DNA of 64,000 nt from JBBTTE01 sp038064395 (GCA_038064395.1 JBBTTE010000008.1:5909-69908), one strand, 5' to 3'; positions 24,293 through 34,123 are shown, counted from the stretch's first letter. A program made the numbers and translations. Notes: generated by a model not told the origin, from the sequence alone.

Positions 24293-25143
24293 GCTTTGAG
24301 TTGCCTGCGAGCGTGGGTACCGAATATGAACAAAGCCAGTATAAGTAGCAGAACGACATACATGGCGCGGTCGAGAATGTTGGCAGCGACAATTGTCGAA
24401 CTATCGATATGGTGCAGTCTTTGGGTGAATAGCAGGAATGACTCGCGGAAACCGATCGCGCCCGGTGTTATTGACACGAATAGAGCAAAGTTGGCCGCAC
24501 CTGTGTAGATAATGGCTTGCGACAGACTTATGTTCGGATCAATAGCGCTTAGCTCTGTGTAATAAATAGCAGCTACCAGCACAACTTGTAGCAGCGACGC
24601 AGCCGCCAGGAAGTACCAACCAGTCAGGTCAAGCTTGCTCAGACGATTTAATGCCCGAGGGTCTTTGCGCAGCGCCAAAAGAACTATTATTCCCAGCACT
24701 ACAGGCACGATTAACCACCACTTAAGAATGCCGAAGAATAGGAACATGCCGCTGAAAGCCGCATAGAAAAAGTAATAAACAAAAGTAGCAACTGTGTAGT
24801 CCTTAAGATTCAGCTTGTATTTGCTCTTGAGATAAACGGCACGGAAGGCTGGCCCACTCTGTAAAGGCCCAAAGAAGTTAACGACCGAAGAATAGGCCGT
24901 AAGCAGCAGACTCTCGGAGTTACCCATCTTGATCTTGCATAACCGAAGCGTACTGGAGTTGATAAGCGCCAAGGCTCCAACGGTGCCGAAATAAAGAAGC
25001 AGTATTATAGCAATGACACTCAAGGAAGTGCGCTGAAGTTGCTCGCCGACACTAGGATTATGAATGAAGTAGTATACAAACGCCGCAATCGTGCCAATAA
25101 CAATGCCGATAGCTGCAATCGGACGCCAGGGTGGTAGCTTCAT
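24289..25143 (-). CDS. LPG-synthase TM-region / flippase-like membrane protein
   Basis: This 284-residue protein has about eight membrane helices and the pattern of the lysylphosphatidylglycerol synthase TM-region (UPF0104/AglD) family, including the conserved PLQSGPAFRAVYLK and ITPGAIGFRESFLLF segments. Members without the aminoacyl-transferase domain are associated with moving or building lipid-linked sugars. Neighbouring glycosyltransferases fit this. A second paralogue lies at 32161. TACTAT at 25153-25158 ends 9 bases before the start codon. Confidence 0.8.
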   Translation of the reverse strand: MKLPPWRPIAAIGIVIGTIAAFVYYFIHNPSVGEQLQRTSLSVIAIILLLYFGTVGALALINSSTLRLCKIKMGNSESLLLTAYSSVVNFFGPLQSGPAFRAVYLKSKYKLNLKDYTVATFVYYFFYAAFSGMFLFFGILKWWLIVPVVLGIIVLLALRKDPRALNRLSKLDLTGWYFLAAASLLQVVLVAAIYYTELSAIDPNISLSQAIIYTGAANFALFVSITPGAIGFRESFLLFTQRLHHIDSSTIVAANILDRAMYVVLLLILALFIFGTHARRQLKA

Positions 25144-25225
25144 AATGTACTAATAGTAGCCTAAAACTGTCGCTTGGGCCTACATTAACTTGGTTTCGGG
25201 CTATACTAGAATGCAGACTTTAGCT

Positions 25226-26746
25226 ATGAAACAAACTCATAAATCATTCACGCAGCGTTGCATTGATATAACTGGCAGCCAGAAGTTCTTCTGGGGTGTT
25301 ATCGCCTTGCTGGTGTTACAAGCATCTTGGATTGCTCTCAGCGGACGCTATCCAATGGCGTTTGATGAAGACTTCCACATCGGTATTATCACCCTGTACG
25401 CTCATCACTTGAGTCCTGTTTGGTCGTCGCAGCCGGACGGAGCTAATATGTTTGGTGCAATTGCGCGAGATCCATCGTATCTCTACCACTATCTGATGAG
25501 CTTCCCTTACCGATTGATAGGAGTGTTTACCGATAATCAAACAATCCAGGTGCTAATCCTTCGGTTTCTAAATATTGGGCTGTTTGCAACTGGCCTTGGT
25601 TTGTATCGCCAACTCCTACTCAAGACTGGGGTCGCCAAAAGCCTAGTGCACCTTAGTTTGCTAGTCCTGGTATTGCTGCCCGTTGTTCCCTTGCTGGCGG
25701 CGCAGGTCAATTACGATAATCTCTTCCTGCCGCTGACTGCCTTGGCAATGCTACTGACTGTTAGCTTTGACAAAACCCTTAGTAAGGGTCGGTTTGACCT
25801 CAAGGTTTTCCTCCAACTACTGATTGTTTGCATGGCAAACAGTCTGGTAAAGTACGCTTTCCTGCCCATATTTGTAGCTACTATCGGCTTCGTGGTTGTT
25901 CGTATATGGCTACGCTACCGTTCACTCACCAAGCTGTGGTCGGGCGTAGTGGCAAGTTGGAAGCGACTGGTAGGCTGGTCGAGAGTTGGGCTGGTATTGG
26001 GATTCGTTGTTCTCTTCGGCCTGTGCCTGGAGCGCTATGGAGTTAATCTCATTCGCTATCATACGCCAGTTCCCGACTGTTCAAAGGTTCTGACGGTCGA
26101 ACAGTGTAGTGAGTATGGTCCATGGATTCGTGACTACACGCTCAAAATTAATAAGGTCGAAGCCTCGCATAGTCCGATTACTTTTACTCATGAATGGTTC
26201 TACGGGATGTGGCTACGAACGTTCTTCGCTGTCGATGGGCCAGCAACTGGGTTTCAGACGCGAGGACCTCTAGTTGTGCCTGGGCTATCGGCTATTATGT
26301 TTGGCGTTGCCAGTGGCGTGGCTTTCTTGCTTGCTCTGCCGCGTCTATTGAAACGTTATGACCGTGTAGTGATCGCCCTATTCTTCACTGTGACGGTGAT
26401 TTTCATCGGTCTTCTTTGGCTTGATGAGTTTGAAGCATTCGTTAGAACTGGTAAGCCGGTAGCAATAAATGGCCGATACTTGCTGCCTGTAATGCCGTTA
26501 TTGCTTCTTATGGCCGTTGCTTCGTGGAACGAACTGCTGGGTCGATTACGAATAGTCAAATTAGTCCTGGCTGCTACAGCCATCCTTTGTCTGCTCTGGG
26601 GCGGCGGTGCTCTTACCTATATATTGCGCAGCAACGATAGCTGGTACTGGCCGGGCTCTTTCACGCGTCAGGCTAATCATGCTATTCAGAATACGCTCGG
26701 ACCTATAACGCCAGGCTACGATCAGAATACCCAGTTCTTGCACTAG
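25226..26746 (+). CDS. GT-C-type polytopic membrane glycosyltransferase-like protein
   Basis: This protein of about 506 residues has roughly ten membrane helices. Its first luminal loop carries the acidic motif FDEDFHIGIITLYAHHLSP, similar to the catalytic Asp/Glu loop of lipid-sugar-using GT-C enzymes (ArnT, DUF2142-like families). It probably moves a sugar from a polyprenyl-phosphate carrier, perhaps made by the GT2 gene next to it. Start codons at 25190 (TTG), 25211 and 25226 are in frame; a GCTATACT box at 25200-25207 makes 25226 the most likely. It overlaps the convergent GT2 gene by four bases. Confidence 0.65.
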   Translation: MKQTHKSFTQRCIDITGSQKFFWGVIALLVLQASWIALSGRYPMAFDEDFHIGIITLYAHHLSPVWSSQPDGANMFGAIARDPSYLYHYLMSFPYRLIGVFTDNQTIQVLILRFLNIGLFATGLGLYRQLLLKTGVAKSLVHLSLLVLVLLPVVPLLAAQVNYDNLFLPLTALAMLLTVSFDKTLSKGRFDLKVFLQLLIVCMANSLVKYAFLPIFVATIGFVVVRIWLRYRSLTKLWSGVVASWKRLVGWSRVGLVLGFVVLFGLCLERYGVNLIRYHTPVPDCSKVLTVEQCSEYGPWIRDYTLKINKVEASHSPITFTHEWFYGMWLRTFFAVDGPATGFQTRGPLVVPGLSAIMFGVASGVAFLLALPRLLKRYDRVVIALFFTVTVIFIGLLWLDEFEAFVRTGKPVAINGRYLLPVMPLLLLMAVASWNELLGRLRIVKLVLAATAILCLLWGGGALTYILRSNDSWYWPGSFTRQANHAIQNTLGPITPGYDQNTQFLH

Positions 26747-27687
26747 CTATCGAAGCGTTGACGCTTAGTCTGCTCCAAGTTGTTTTCGATTAGAACGCGG
26801 TTAATACGAATCAGGTCGGCGATAATGTTGAGTACCAGACATAAGAAAGCGGCTATCATCAATAGTGACCCAACTAGCAGTGACTGAACGTGGCCGCTGG
26901 TTGTGCCTTCTCGTACGCTTAGCAGAATAAATCTAGCGAATGGCACCAAGCCTGCCACAAATAGAATTGCCCCCAGCCAGCCGAAGATTATGTACGGCTT
27001 GTACATAACGTAAGCTCGAATTATTGTAACTGCCGATTTGCGGACGTGTTCAAAGGTTGAATTAAATAGCCTTGATTCGCGTAGCTTGGGGTTGGTGTCG
27101 ATTTCGACACTTTCTATGTGTAGACCTTTGTTGCCTGCTTGGATTATCGTTTCGGTACAGTAACTGAATCTAGTAATAGTGTTAAGGCGCATCAGGGATT
27201 CACGGCTGTAGGCACGGAATCCGCTAGCAGCGTCAGGCAGACTGGTGCCAGCTGCCTTGTTTACCACGGCACTGCCCAGGCGTTGTAAGAGCTTCTTAGT
27301 GGGTGAAAAGTGGCTAATCTTGTGTGTCTGGCGGTCACCGATCACGATGTCAGCTTTGCCGTCAATGATTGGCTGGACTAAGTCGGCAATTCTAGTCTGC
27401 GGATACTGATTATCACCATCGGTGTTCACAACTATGTCGGCGCCCAGTTCCAGAGCTCTTTGCACGCCGTCGTGGAAGGATCTGCCTAGGCCTTGGTTGC
27501 GTGCGTGGCGTACGAAGTGCTTAACGCCGTGACTGCGCGCCACATCAATCGTCCTGTCGGTAGATCCGTCGTCAACTACTAGCACGATGATCTCGTCAAC
27601 GCCGTCTATCTTGTCTGGTATGCTCTCGAGCACCAGAGGCAGCGTTGCTTCTTCATTCAGACAGGGTATTTGAACTACAACCTTCAT
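26743..27687 (-). CDS. Glycosyltransferase family 2, polyprenyl-phosphate sugar synthase type
   Basis: This 314-residue enzyme has a GT-A domain with VVDDGSTDRT (38-47) and the metal-binding NTDGDNQYP motif, then two membrane helices near the C-terminus (about 235-300). This layout is that of DPM1/GtrB-like enzymes that load a sugar onto polyprenyl phosphate at the membrane. The convergent GT-C-type gene is a natural user of the product. TATACT at 27696-27701 ends 8 bases before the start codon. Confidence 0.85.
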   Translation of the reverse strand: MKVVVQIPCLNEEATLPLVLESIPDKIDGVDEIIVLVVDDGSTDRTIDVARSHGVKHFVRHARNQGLGRSFHDGVQRALELGADIVVNTDGDNQYPQTRIADLVQPIIDGKADIVIGDRQTHKISHFSPTKKLLQRLGSAVVNKAAGTSLPDAASGFRAYSRESLMRLNTITRFSYCTETIIQAGNKGLHIESVEIDTNPKLRESRLFNSTFEHVRKSAVTIIRAYVMYKPYIIFGWLGAILFVAGLVPFARFILLSVREGTTSGHVQSLLVGSLLMIAAFLCLVLNIIADLIRINRVLIENNLEQTKRQRFDS

Positions 27688-27786
27688 GACCTACAAGTAT
27701 AGCTTACAGAGGTGATAATGAACAGAGCGTGCTCAAAAAAAGATTCGCATCATAGCCCCAAAATCGGTATAATAGAGCCTAATTTG

Positions 27787-29358
27787 ATGCCACAAAAATC
27801 TCGCCGCACCCCTGTTAATGCCAGAGCCGCAAAAGCGCAGCCCGTTCAAGATATGGTCACGGCTAAGCAGCAGGCGTCTCAATTCCCCAGTGTTGGCATG
27901 ACTTTGCCTAGCTATCAATATGATCCACGAGACAGGCACAAGAGAGCCAAAAGCGGATCTGTTCTTCTCAAGAAAAGTCGCTGGCGCAAGTTCAAGGAAG
28001 GCATAACTCTGAAGCGTAGCGTTATTGCCATGGCAATCCTATTGGTGTTGATCGGTGGTTGGCTAGGTGGTAAATTCATCTACAACACACACAAGATATT
28101 TGGCGGGAATATATTTAGCGTACTTAGGAGTACGAAGCTTCGTGGTGAAAACGAAGGAAGGGTCAATATTCTATTAGCTGGTAACTCGGCTGATGACCCA
28201 GGACACAATGGCGCTAATCTGACGGACTCCATCATGGTAATGAGTATTGATACTAAGCAGAACAAGGCTTTCTTGCTTAGTGTGCCCCGAGATCTCTGGG
28301 TGCACATACCTGGTGACGGACACTCCAAGATAAACGAGGCCTACGTTACGGGTGAAGACACTAACTTCGATGAGGATGGTTACCCTAAGGGTGGAATGGG
28401 TCAGCTTGAGCAAATAGTCAGCCAAAGCCTGGGTATCCCGATACACTATTACGCTCTGATTGATTACAACGCCCTGCGCCAGTCAGTTGATGCTGTTGGC
28501 GGTGTTGATATTACGGTTAAGAGTAGCGACCCACGCGGACTGTATGACCCTAATATTGACTGGGAGACTAGAGGCCCGCTAGTTAAGTTATCCAATGGCC
28601 CGCATCACCTTAATGGACGACAAGCGCTTGATCTGGCAAGGGCACGGGGCGACTCCTATAATTCCTACGGATTTGCGGCTAGCGACTTCGATAGAACCGA
28701 ACACCAGCGCCAACTACTGGTTGCACTTAAGACCAAGGCCGTCTCGGCTGGTGTTATAGCTAACCCCGCTAAGCTTAGTAGTCTGTCCGACTCAATCGGT
28801 AATAACGTAAAGACTGACTTCAAGCTTAGTGAAGTGCATCGTCTCTATGACATAACCAAGCTTATCGACAGCAATAGTATACAATCGCTTAGTCTCAATA
28901 AAGCTGGAGGCAAAAACCTGCTTGCTAGCTACTCTTCTCCGGGTGGCCAGTCAGCGCTGATACCAGCAGCCGGCCTAGATGACTTTAGCGCCATAAAGGC
29001 CTTTGTACGTAAGCAAATGACTGCAAGCAAGGTTGTTCAAGAAGACGCCAAGGTGGTAGTTCTGAACGGTACTACGATTAACGGATTAGCCGTCAAGATA
29101 GGGACCAACCTAACTAACAAAGAGTTTAATGTCGATTCTATCGGTGATTCGCTTAACTCAGCACAGGCTACGACAGCCATCATTGATAATGCAGCTGGTA
29201 AAAAGCCCGCCACCAAAGCCGCCTTGGCCAAACTCTTCGGTAGCCACCTCACTACTCAGAACCCCTACGTCAATAAGTACGACGCTGATTTCATAATAAT
29301 TTTGGGTTCTGACCAAAGCAAAGCCTTGGCCGCTGACTCTACCCCTGTGCAGCAATAG
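27787..29358 (+). CDS. LytR-CpsA-Psr (LCP) family cell-wall ligase with LytR C-terminal domain
   Basis: This 523-residue protein has a basic cytoplasmic N-terminus, one membrane helix (about 77-99), an LCP domain with LTDSIMVMSID (145-155), LLSVPRDLWVHIPG (163-176, with the phosphate-binding Arg168 and Asp169) and RARGDSYNS, and a LytR_C domain from about 430 on (VVLNGTTINGLAVKIG). LCP proteins attach lipid-linked glycans to peptidoglycan. ATG 27787 is preferred over the upstream ATG 27712 because TATAAT (27768-27773) lies between them, 13 bases before it. Nearby glycan genes could supply the substrate. Confidence 0.9.
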   Translation: MPQKSRRTPVNARAAKAQPVQDMVTAKQQASQFPSVGMTLPSYQYDPRDRHKRAKSGSVLLKKSRWRKFKEGITLKRSVIAMAILLVLIGGWLGGKFIYNTHKIFGGNIFSVLRSTKLRGENEGRVNILLAGNSADDPGHNGANLTDSIMVMSIDTKQNKAFLLSVPRDLWVHIPGDGHSKINEAYVTGEDTNFDEDGYPKGGMGQLEQIVSQSLGIPIHYYALIDYNALRQSVDAVGGVDITVKSSDPRGLYDPNIDWETRGPLVKLSNGPHHLNGRQALDLARARGDSYNSYGFAASDFDRTEHQRQLLVALKTKAVSAGVIANPAKLSSLSDSIGNNVKTDFKLSEVHRLYDITKLIDSNSIQSLSLNKAGGKNLLASYSSPGGQSALIPAAGLDDFSAIKAFVRKQMTASKVVQEDAKVVVLNGTTINGLAVKIGTNLTNKEFNVDSIGDSLNSAQATTAIIDNAAGKKPATKAALAKLFGSHLTTQNPYVNKYDADFIIILGSDQSKALAADSTPVQQ

Positions 29359-29393
29359 ATATAATCGTAATCCAATGGTATTATAGCCATAGT

Positions 29394-30086
29394 ATGAGTG
29401 ATCAAGTAAGCCTTAATTATCTGCACGCATTTTTGCAGCAGCACCCTGTCAAACGTTACAAAAAGGGTGAAATAATCCTGTTCCAGGGCGAGGCACCACG
29501 GAGCGCCTATGCAATCAAAAGTGGGGTTGTGAAGGCTTATAACCTCAGCGTCGGTGGTGACGAGAAGCCAATAGCTTTCTACGGTCAAGACCATGTTTTC
29601 CCCGCTTCCTGGGTCTACGGCAAAGTTGCTAGTGCCATCTATTATTACGAGGCTTACACATCTGAAGTTGAGGTCTATGTAATCAACCGTCAAGAATTCC
29701 TTGACTTCATGATCAAGCGACCGCACTTGCTCTACCAAGAGCTTGAAAGAATGCTTTCAGATCAACTCGGCGGTTCGATTAGGCTCAATGCCCTGCAGCA
29801 CTCTAGGGCTAGCGATAAGCTGGTATATACACTGCATTATCTAGCGATGACCCACGGCAAGCCTTTAGCCAACAACAAGGTTGAAATAACGCTCGACCTG
29901 ACCCATCAAGATTTCGCTAATCTGACAGGCCTAACGCGCGAAACGGCCGCCACAGAACTCAACAAGCTTAAGAAGCAAAAAGTTATCGAGTACGCCAAGA
30001 ATGTTCCATACACTCTAGACCTAACTAGGCTAATGAAGCTACTGAATGATCAGTTTATAGCTGATCTTGGTGTTACTGCGCTTTAG
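29394..30086 (+). CDS. Crp/Fnr-family transcription regulator
   Basis: This 230-residue protein has an N-terminal cyclic-nucleotide-binding-like beta roll (about 20-120) and a C-terminal winged helix-turn-helix with HQDFANLTGLTRETAATELN. The phosphate-binding cassette of cAMP-binding members is not evident, and there are no Fnr-type N-terminal cysteines, so the signal is unknown. A TATTAT box (29379-29384) ends 9 bases before the start codon. It overlaps the convergent response regulator by 14 bases. Confidence 0.88.
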   Translation: MSDQVSLNYLHAFLQQHPVKRYKKGEIILFQGEAPRSAYAIKSGVVKAYNLSVGGDEKPIAFYGQDHVFPASWVYGKVASAIYYYEAYTSEVEVYVINRQEFLDFMIKRPHLLYQELERMLSDQLGGSIRLNALQHSRASDKLVYTLHYLAMTHGKPLANNKVEITLDLTHQDFANLTGLTRETAATELNKLKKQKVIEYAKNVPYTLDLTRLMKLLNDQFIADLGVTAL

Positions 30087-30495
30087 CTTTTGAAGCTTTT
30101 GGTGCAGCCTTGGTGCTTTTAGTGTCGGCCTCAAGACTTTCGTTGACCACCATTGCTAGATTGTGTGGCGCTGTCCAAGACTTGATTATGCAGCGGTGCG
30201 CACCTAGCTTATAGGCTTCTGCTACCTCTGGCGAGTTCTCCATATTGGTGAATATGAGTATCTTAACATCATTATGCTTGCGACTCGGTGTGTTCCATTG
30301 TTGCAAGAACTCTAGACCGCCCATTACGGGCATCAACAGATCGAGCAGGATTAGATCGGGCTTAAAGGAGCTAAGCTTATCAAGTGCCTCTTGGCCGTCG
30401 AAAGCCTCAATAACCTCATGGCCGGCGTGCTTGAGGATGATTCGGTATGCTTTGTTAAGATCGTGATCGTCTTCGACGACTAGTATTTTGGACAC
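30073..30495 (-). CDS. Response regulator, receiver domain only
   Basis: This 140-residue protein is a single CheY-like receiver: acidic Asp9/Asp10, phosphoacceptor Asp52 (LILLDLLMP), Thr83 and Lys105. There is no output domain; instead a C-terminal tail of about 15 Lys/Ala/Ser residues. It starts with GTG at 30495 after GGAG in the leader. It likely acts with the histidine kinase gene 67 bp upstream on the same strand, through protein contacts and not DNA binding. Confidence 0.9.
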   Translation of the reverse strand: MSKILVVEDDHDLNKAYRIILKHAGHEVIEAFDGQEALDKLSSFKPDLILLDLLMPVMGGLEFLQQWNTPSRKHNDVKILIFTNMENSPEVAEAYKLGAHRCIIKSWTAPHNLAMVVNESLEADTKSTKAAPKASKAKAQ

Positions 30496-30562
30496 AGGAA
30501 CACTCCATTTACGTGACTTACTACTATTTATAGCATAGTTCTATTAAGCTAATGTGTAATTT

Positions 30563-31729
30563 CTAACTTGTTTTGGCGGCGTCCGCCAGTTTCTTAGGCA
30601 GACGTTTACCTCGCGGCAAGCTGAAGAAGAACGTTGTGCCTTTGCCCTGGTCGCTGACGAACCATATTTTGCCGCCTAGGGCGTCGAGCAGGCCTTTTAC
30701 TAAGTACAGTCCTAGTCCTGTACCGGTGGTCTCGCGCTTGACCACATTATGAGCACGGAAGAACTTACTGAAGACCTGGTCTTGTGAGTATTTGGGGATT
30801 CCCCAGCCGCTATCGCTGACCTCTACTACAATTTCGGCTTGCTTAGGCTTGATAGTCACGCTCACTTTGCCAGAGTCCGGTGTGTACTTAATCGCATTGG
30901 CTACTAAGTTGGTCATTACTTCTTTGACAACTAGCGTGTCGGTCTTGATTCTGGTGCTGCCCTTGCCGCTCACATTCAGTGAAAGAGCTATCGACTTGGT
31001 GTCTGCCATTAGGGATAGTTCCTGAATGACCTCTTTGGCGATCTTATCTAGCTGTAATAGCTTGGGCGTCACGGCTATTGTGCCGCTCTCGATACGCGTA
31101 ATATTGAGCAGATTACTAATTAATTCGTTCATTCGATCTGTGGCACGGATGATCGTATTAAGCGATTTCTTCTGCGACTTGTTAAGTTCACCCATGTAGC
31201 CGTCGAATAGCATGTGAGTGTAGGTCTTAATAGCCGATAGTGGCGTTCTAAGCTGGTGAGAGGCCAAGGATATGAACTCGCTTTTCATTCTGTCGACTTC
31301 TTGCTCGAAGGTAATGTCGCGGAATACTTCGATAGCACCTAGCGGCTTGCCGTTGAGCAAAATCGGTGATGCGTTAATGGCAAGCGCAATCTTGTGGCCG
31401 TTCTTCTTACGATAATAGGTCTTCTCGGCGATCGGCTTGCCAGTTAAGAAGGCTTTGATAATTGGGCGATCAATCAGGTTTATTGGTTCATCGTCTAAGC
31501 TTACAGCCATGATTTTCTTAGGGAACCAGGTGCCGATTAACTCGTCTTCACTGTAACCAAGCAATTGCTGAGCGGTCGGGTTAACCCTGGTAATTCTGCC
31601 GAATTCGTCAGTTGTAATTGCTCCGTCACCGATGCTTGTGAATAAGGCCTCAGCCACAGCTCGCTGCTCTTGTGCGGCTTGCTTGGGCTTGGGTTTGGCA
31701 GATTTATCGTTTGGGGTCATGTGAGGCAT
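30563..31729 (-). CDS. PAS-domain sensor histidine kinase
   Basis: This 388-residue protein is soluble: a PAS domain (about 25-142, with IGDGAITTDEFGRITRVN), a HisKA dimerisation domain with His158 (SLASHQLRTPLSAIKTY), and a HATPase domain with N box NLVANAIKYTPDSG, G1 DSGWGIP and G2 GTGLGLYLVKGLL. It has no membrane segment, so it senses an internal signal. A later start at 31720 (MTPND) is possible. The receiver-only protein downstream is the probable partner. Confidence 0.92.
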   Translation of the reverse strand: MPHMTPNDKSAKPKPKQAAQEQRAVAEALFTSIGDGAITTDEFGRITRVNPTAQQLLGYSEDELIGTWFPKKIMAVSLDDEPINLIDRPIIKAFLTGKPIAEKTYYRKKNGHKIALAINASPILLNGKPLGAIEVFRDITFEQEVDRMKSEFISLASHQLRTPLSAIKTYTHMLFDGYMGELNKSQKKSLNTIIRATDRMNELISNLLNITRIESGTIAVTPKLLQLDKIAKEVIQELSLMADTKSIALSLNVSGKGSTRIKTDTLVVKEVMTNLVANAIKYTPDSGKVSVTIKPKQAEIVVEVSDSGWGIPKYSQDQVFSKFFRAHNVVKRETTGTGLGLYLVKGLLDALGGKIWFVSDQGKGTTFFFSLPRGKRLPKKLADAAKTS

Positions 31730-31744
31730 TTCCAGGATATTTGA

Positions 31745-32026
31745 TTAAGTTTTACTTTGGTTTGATAACTTACGAAGTTCCGCAGTGTATTGCTCTACCA
31801 TTTTGCTGTCTTCGGTGAGATAACAGACTGCTGATCGTATCCAGTCGATTAGTTGGACTAGATCGTTTTGCGACAAGTCTTTGGGCGATTTGTGTAGATG
31901 GTTCTCAATTTGTCCAGCAATGAATCTATTAGCCGATGATCCTAAGTAATGGCGTGAAACACTGACCACCTGTTCGTAGAACGAAGCATTTGATTTTGCG
32001 TCAATTGTATTTATCGTCATCCGCAC
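31745..32026 (-). CDS. Small unrecognised helical protein upstream of the histidine kinase
   Basis: This 93-residue protein is predicted to be all-helical and soluble, with no signal peptide. I cannot place it in a family. It ends 15 bp before the histidine kinase gene on the same strand, so the two are probably co-transcribed. An AAGAGGTGCGG stretch before the start codon may be its ribosome binding site. A role as a regulator of the kinase is possible but is only a guess from position. Confidence 0.65.
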   Translation of the reverse strand: MRMTINTIDAKSNASFYEQVVSVSRHYLGSSANRFIAGQIENHLHKSPKDLSQNDLVQLIDWIRSAVCYLTEDSKMVEQYTAELRKLSNQSKT

Positions 32027-32160
32027 CTCTTCCGCTGTTTATATTATTAAACCATAGTCGACAGTGATCACTCGTAAGATTTTCGACATGTATCATCATG
32101 ACTCAAAGGTAACTTTATTAAGCTTGTGCTAATCAGTCGACTCGGTGATAATGTCGCTAT

Positions 32161-33114
32161 ATGAAGTCGCCTAGCAGCACGGGTCTTAAGATCAACAAGA
32201 AGCAGTTGTTGCTAGCTCTTTTGCTAGTTATAGGTCTGTACGTTATTGTTCCGCAGTTTGGCGAGTTTAAGTCGAGCTGGCACTTGTTGTCGAAGCCGCA
32301 GCCAGTCTGGGTTTTGCTGGCGGTTTTGCTAACGATGCTTACATATTTTGCAGGAGCTATGACCTACGTCCTTCTAGCATTTAAGCGGTTGCGTTATGTT
32401 CAGGTCGTATTGGTTCAGCTGGCTGCAATGTTCGTCAATCGTCTATTGCCAAGTGGTATTGGCGCCCTGGGTGCTAATTATCTGTATCTACGCCATGCCA
32501 AGCATACTTCAACCCAGGCAGGCAGCATGGTGGCGATAAATAATTTGCTAGGTGTTCTTGGGCATGGTCTGTTGGTTGCTCTGACGCTATTGTTATATTC
32601 GGGTGTAACTTCACTTGCAATCAGTAACAATGACTTTGTTGGCAGCGTAGCAAAGGTCTTGATTGTCGTGGGGGTGCTAGCCGTTATCATGTTGGTGATA
32701 TTTGGCAGGAAGAAATTTGTGAGTACCTTAGCCGACTTGCGTAAGCAGCTTTTGACTTATCGACGTCGCCCTTGGCGTTTGCCAGCTGCGCTGCTGTCCT
32801 CGGTAGTACTTACGCTGTTTAATGTCTTATGCCTGGTTAGTTGTGCGCTTGCTCTAGGGGTACACTTACCGTTCGCAGTGATACTTTTGATATTTAGCTT
32901 TGGTGTTGGGGCCGGCGCGGTAACGCCAACGCCTGGCGGTTTGGGAGGCTTTGAGGCTGGCTTGGCGGCTGGCTTCGTAGCTTATCATGTAGCTAGCCCG
33001 ACGGCTCTGGCCGTAGCATTATTGTATCGTTTGATTAGCTACTGGATGCCGCTTGTAATCGGCGCGCTGGCATTTATAGTCTGTCAGCAAAAGCAGCTTT
33101 TTTTGACCAAGTAA
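32161..33114 (+). CDS. LPG-synthase TM-region / flippase-like membrane protein, second copy
   Basis: This 317-residue protein has about eight membrane helices and the same family pattern as the gene at 24289, with the conserved VNRLLPSGIGALGANYLYL and TPTPGGLGGFEAGLAAGF segments. It has no aminoacyl-transferase domain. The following GT2 and GtrA-fusion genes suggest a function in lipid-linked sugar handling. GATAAT (32147-32152) ends 8 bases before ATG 32161. Confidence 0.82.
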   Translation: MKSPSSTGLKINKKQLLLALLLVIGLYVIVPQFGEFKSSWHLLSKPQPVWVLLAVLLTMLTYFAGAMTYVLLAFKRLRYVQVVLVQLAAMFVNRLLPSGIGALGANYLYLRHAKHTSTQAGSMVAINNLLGVLGHGLLVALTLLLYSGVTSLAISNNDFVGSVAKVLIVVGVLAVIMLVIFGRKKFVSTLADLRKQLLTYRRRPWRLPAALLSSVVLTLFNVLCLVSCALALGVHLPFAVILLIFSFGVGAGAVTPTPGGLGGFEAGLAAGFVAYHVASPTALAVALLYRLISYWMPLVIGALAFIVCQQKQLFLTK

Positions 33115-33163
33115 CTAACAGGGATGCTATCTCTGTAACAGTTTGCTATAATTGGGTCAAGTA

Positions 33164-34123
33164 ATGAGCAGAAAACCCTTGTCATCACTAACTGTCGTAG
33201 TGCCTGTTTATAACGAACAGGCTGGTTTGGCTAGCTTTCATGAATCACTGATTAGGCGGATAGATTCACTAGGCTACTTCAAGTTTGATGTTATCTATTG
33301 CAATGATGGCAGTACTGACGGCAGCTTAGAGAGGCTCAAATCTTTGACAGAACACGATAAGCGCGTGCAAATATTGTCGTTAACTCGCAACTTCGGCAAA
33401 GAAGTGGCTACGACGGCTGGGATAAACCTTGCAAAGGGTGACGGCATCATAACAATTGACGCCGATGGTCAGCATCCAGTTGAGCTGATCCCCGAACTTA
33501 TCAATGAATGGCACTCAGGGGCAAAAGTGGTGATCGGTCTACGCACTGATAACAGTACAGCGTCGTTGATTAAGCGTTCTGGATCGACTATGTTCTATCG
33601 ACTATTCAATCGGCTTACGGGTCTACCAATTGTGGCCGGCGGTACTGACTTCCGATTAATCGACAAGGTAGTGCAGGCTGATTTTGCTCGCCTTACAGAG
33701 CGTAATCGAATTACGCGCGGTCTAATCGACTGGCTAGGCTACCAGCGAGTCTATGTACCCTTCAGCGCTAAGCCTCGATTGCACGATGATTCCGGGTATT
33801 CAATTAAGAAGCTCTTCAAGCTAGCCATCGATAGCGTTATATCTATGAGCAGTTCCCCGCTATATGTAACTGCCTATATTGGGGCTATTGTATTGCCGCT
33901 GTCTCTACTTCTGGGACTTGTCATGGCCATCAATGGGTTATTCGGTGATCCTCTCGGCTGGCATGCTACGGGCGGGGCGTATATTATCGTACTGATGTTG
34001 TCTCTAATCGGTGTTGTACTGATGTCACAAGGCATAATTGGGCTCTACCTGTCACATATTCATAGCGAATCGCTTAACCGACCACTTTATGTAATTGATA
34101 CCGAGGCATCGGTCATCAAGTGA
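33164..34123 (+). CDS. Glycosyltransferase family 2, GtrB/DPM1-like
   Basis: This 319-residue enzyme begins with the typical VVVPVYNEQAGL, has the nucleotide-binding NDGSTDGS and the metal site IDADGQHP, and carries two C-terminal membrane helices (about 230-305), as in GtrB-type polyprenyl-phosphate glycosyltransferases. The next gene has a GtrA-type flippase domain, the usual GtrB partner. ATG 33164 is chosen because TATAAT, in a TGCTATAAT extended -10 context, sits at 33147-33152. The stop codon overlaps the start of the next gene by four bases. Confidence 0.88.
   Translation: MSRKPLSSLTVVVPVYNEQAGLASFHESLIRRIDSLGYFKFDVIYCNDGSTDGSLERLKSLTEHDKRVQILSLTRNFGKEVATTAGINLAKGDGIITIDADGQHPVELIPELINEWHSGAKVVIGLRTDNSTASLIKRSGSTMFYRLFNRLTGLPIVAGGTDFRLIDKVVQADFARLTERNRITRGLIDWLGYQRVYVPFSAKPRLHDDSGYSIKKLFKLAIDSVISMSSSPLYVTAYIGAIVLPLSLLLGLVMAINGLFGDPLGWHATGGAYIIVLMLSLIGVVLMSQGIIGLYLSHIHSESLNRPLYVIDTEASVIK

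Noticed and set aside
29394..30086. Fnr-type oxygen sensor
   Set aside because: No N-terminal cysteine cluster is present, so only the general Crp/Fnr family call is supported.
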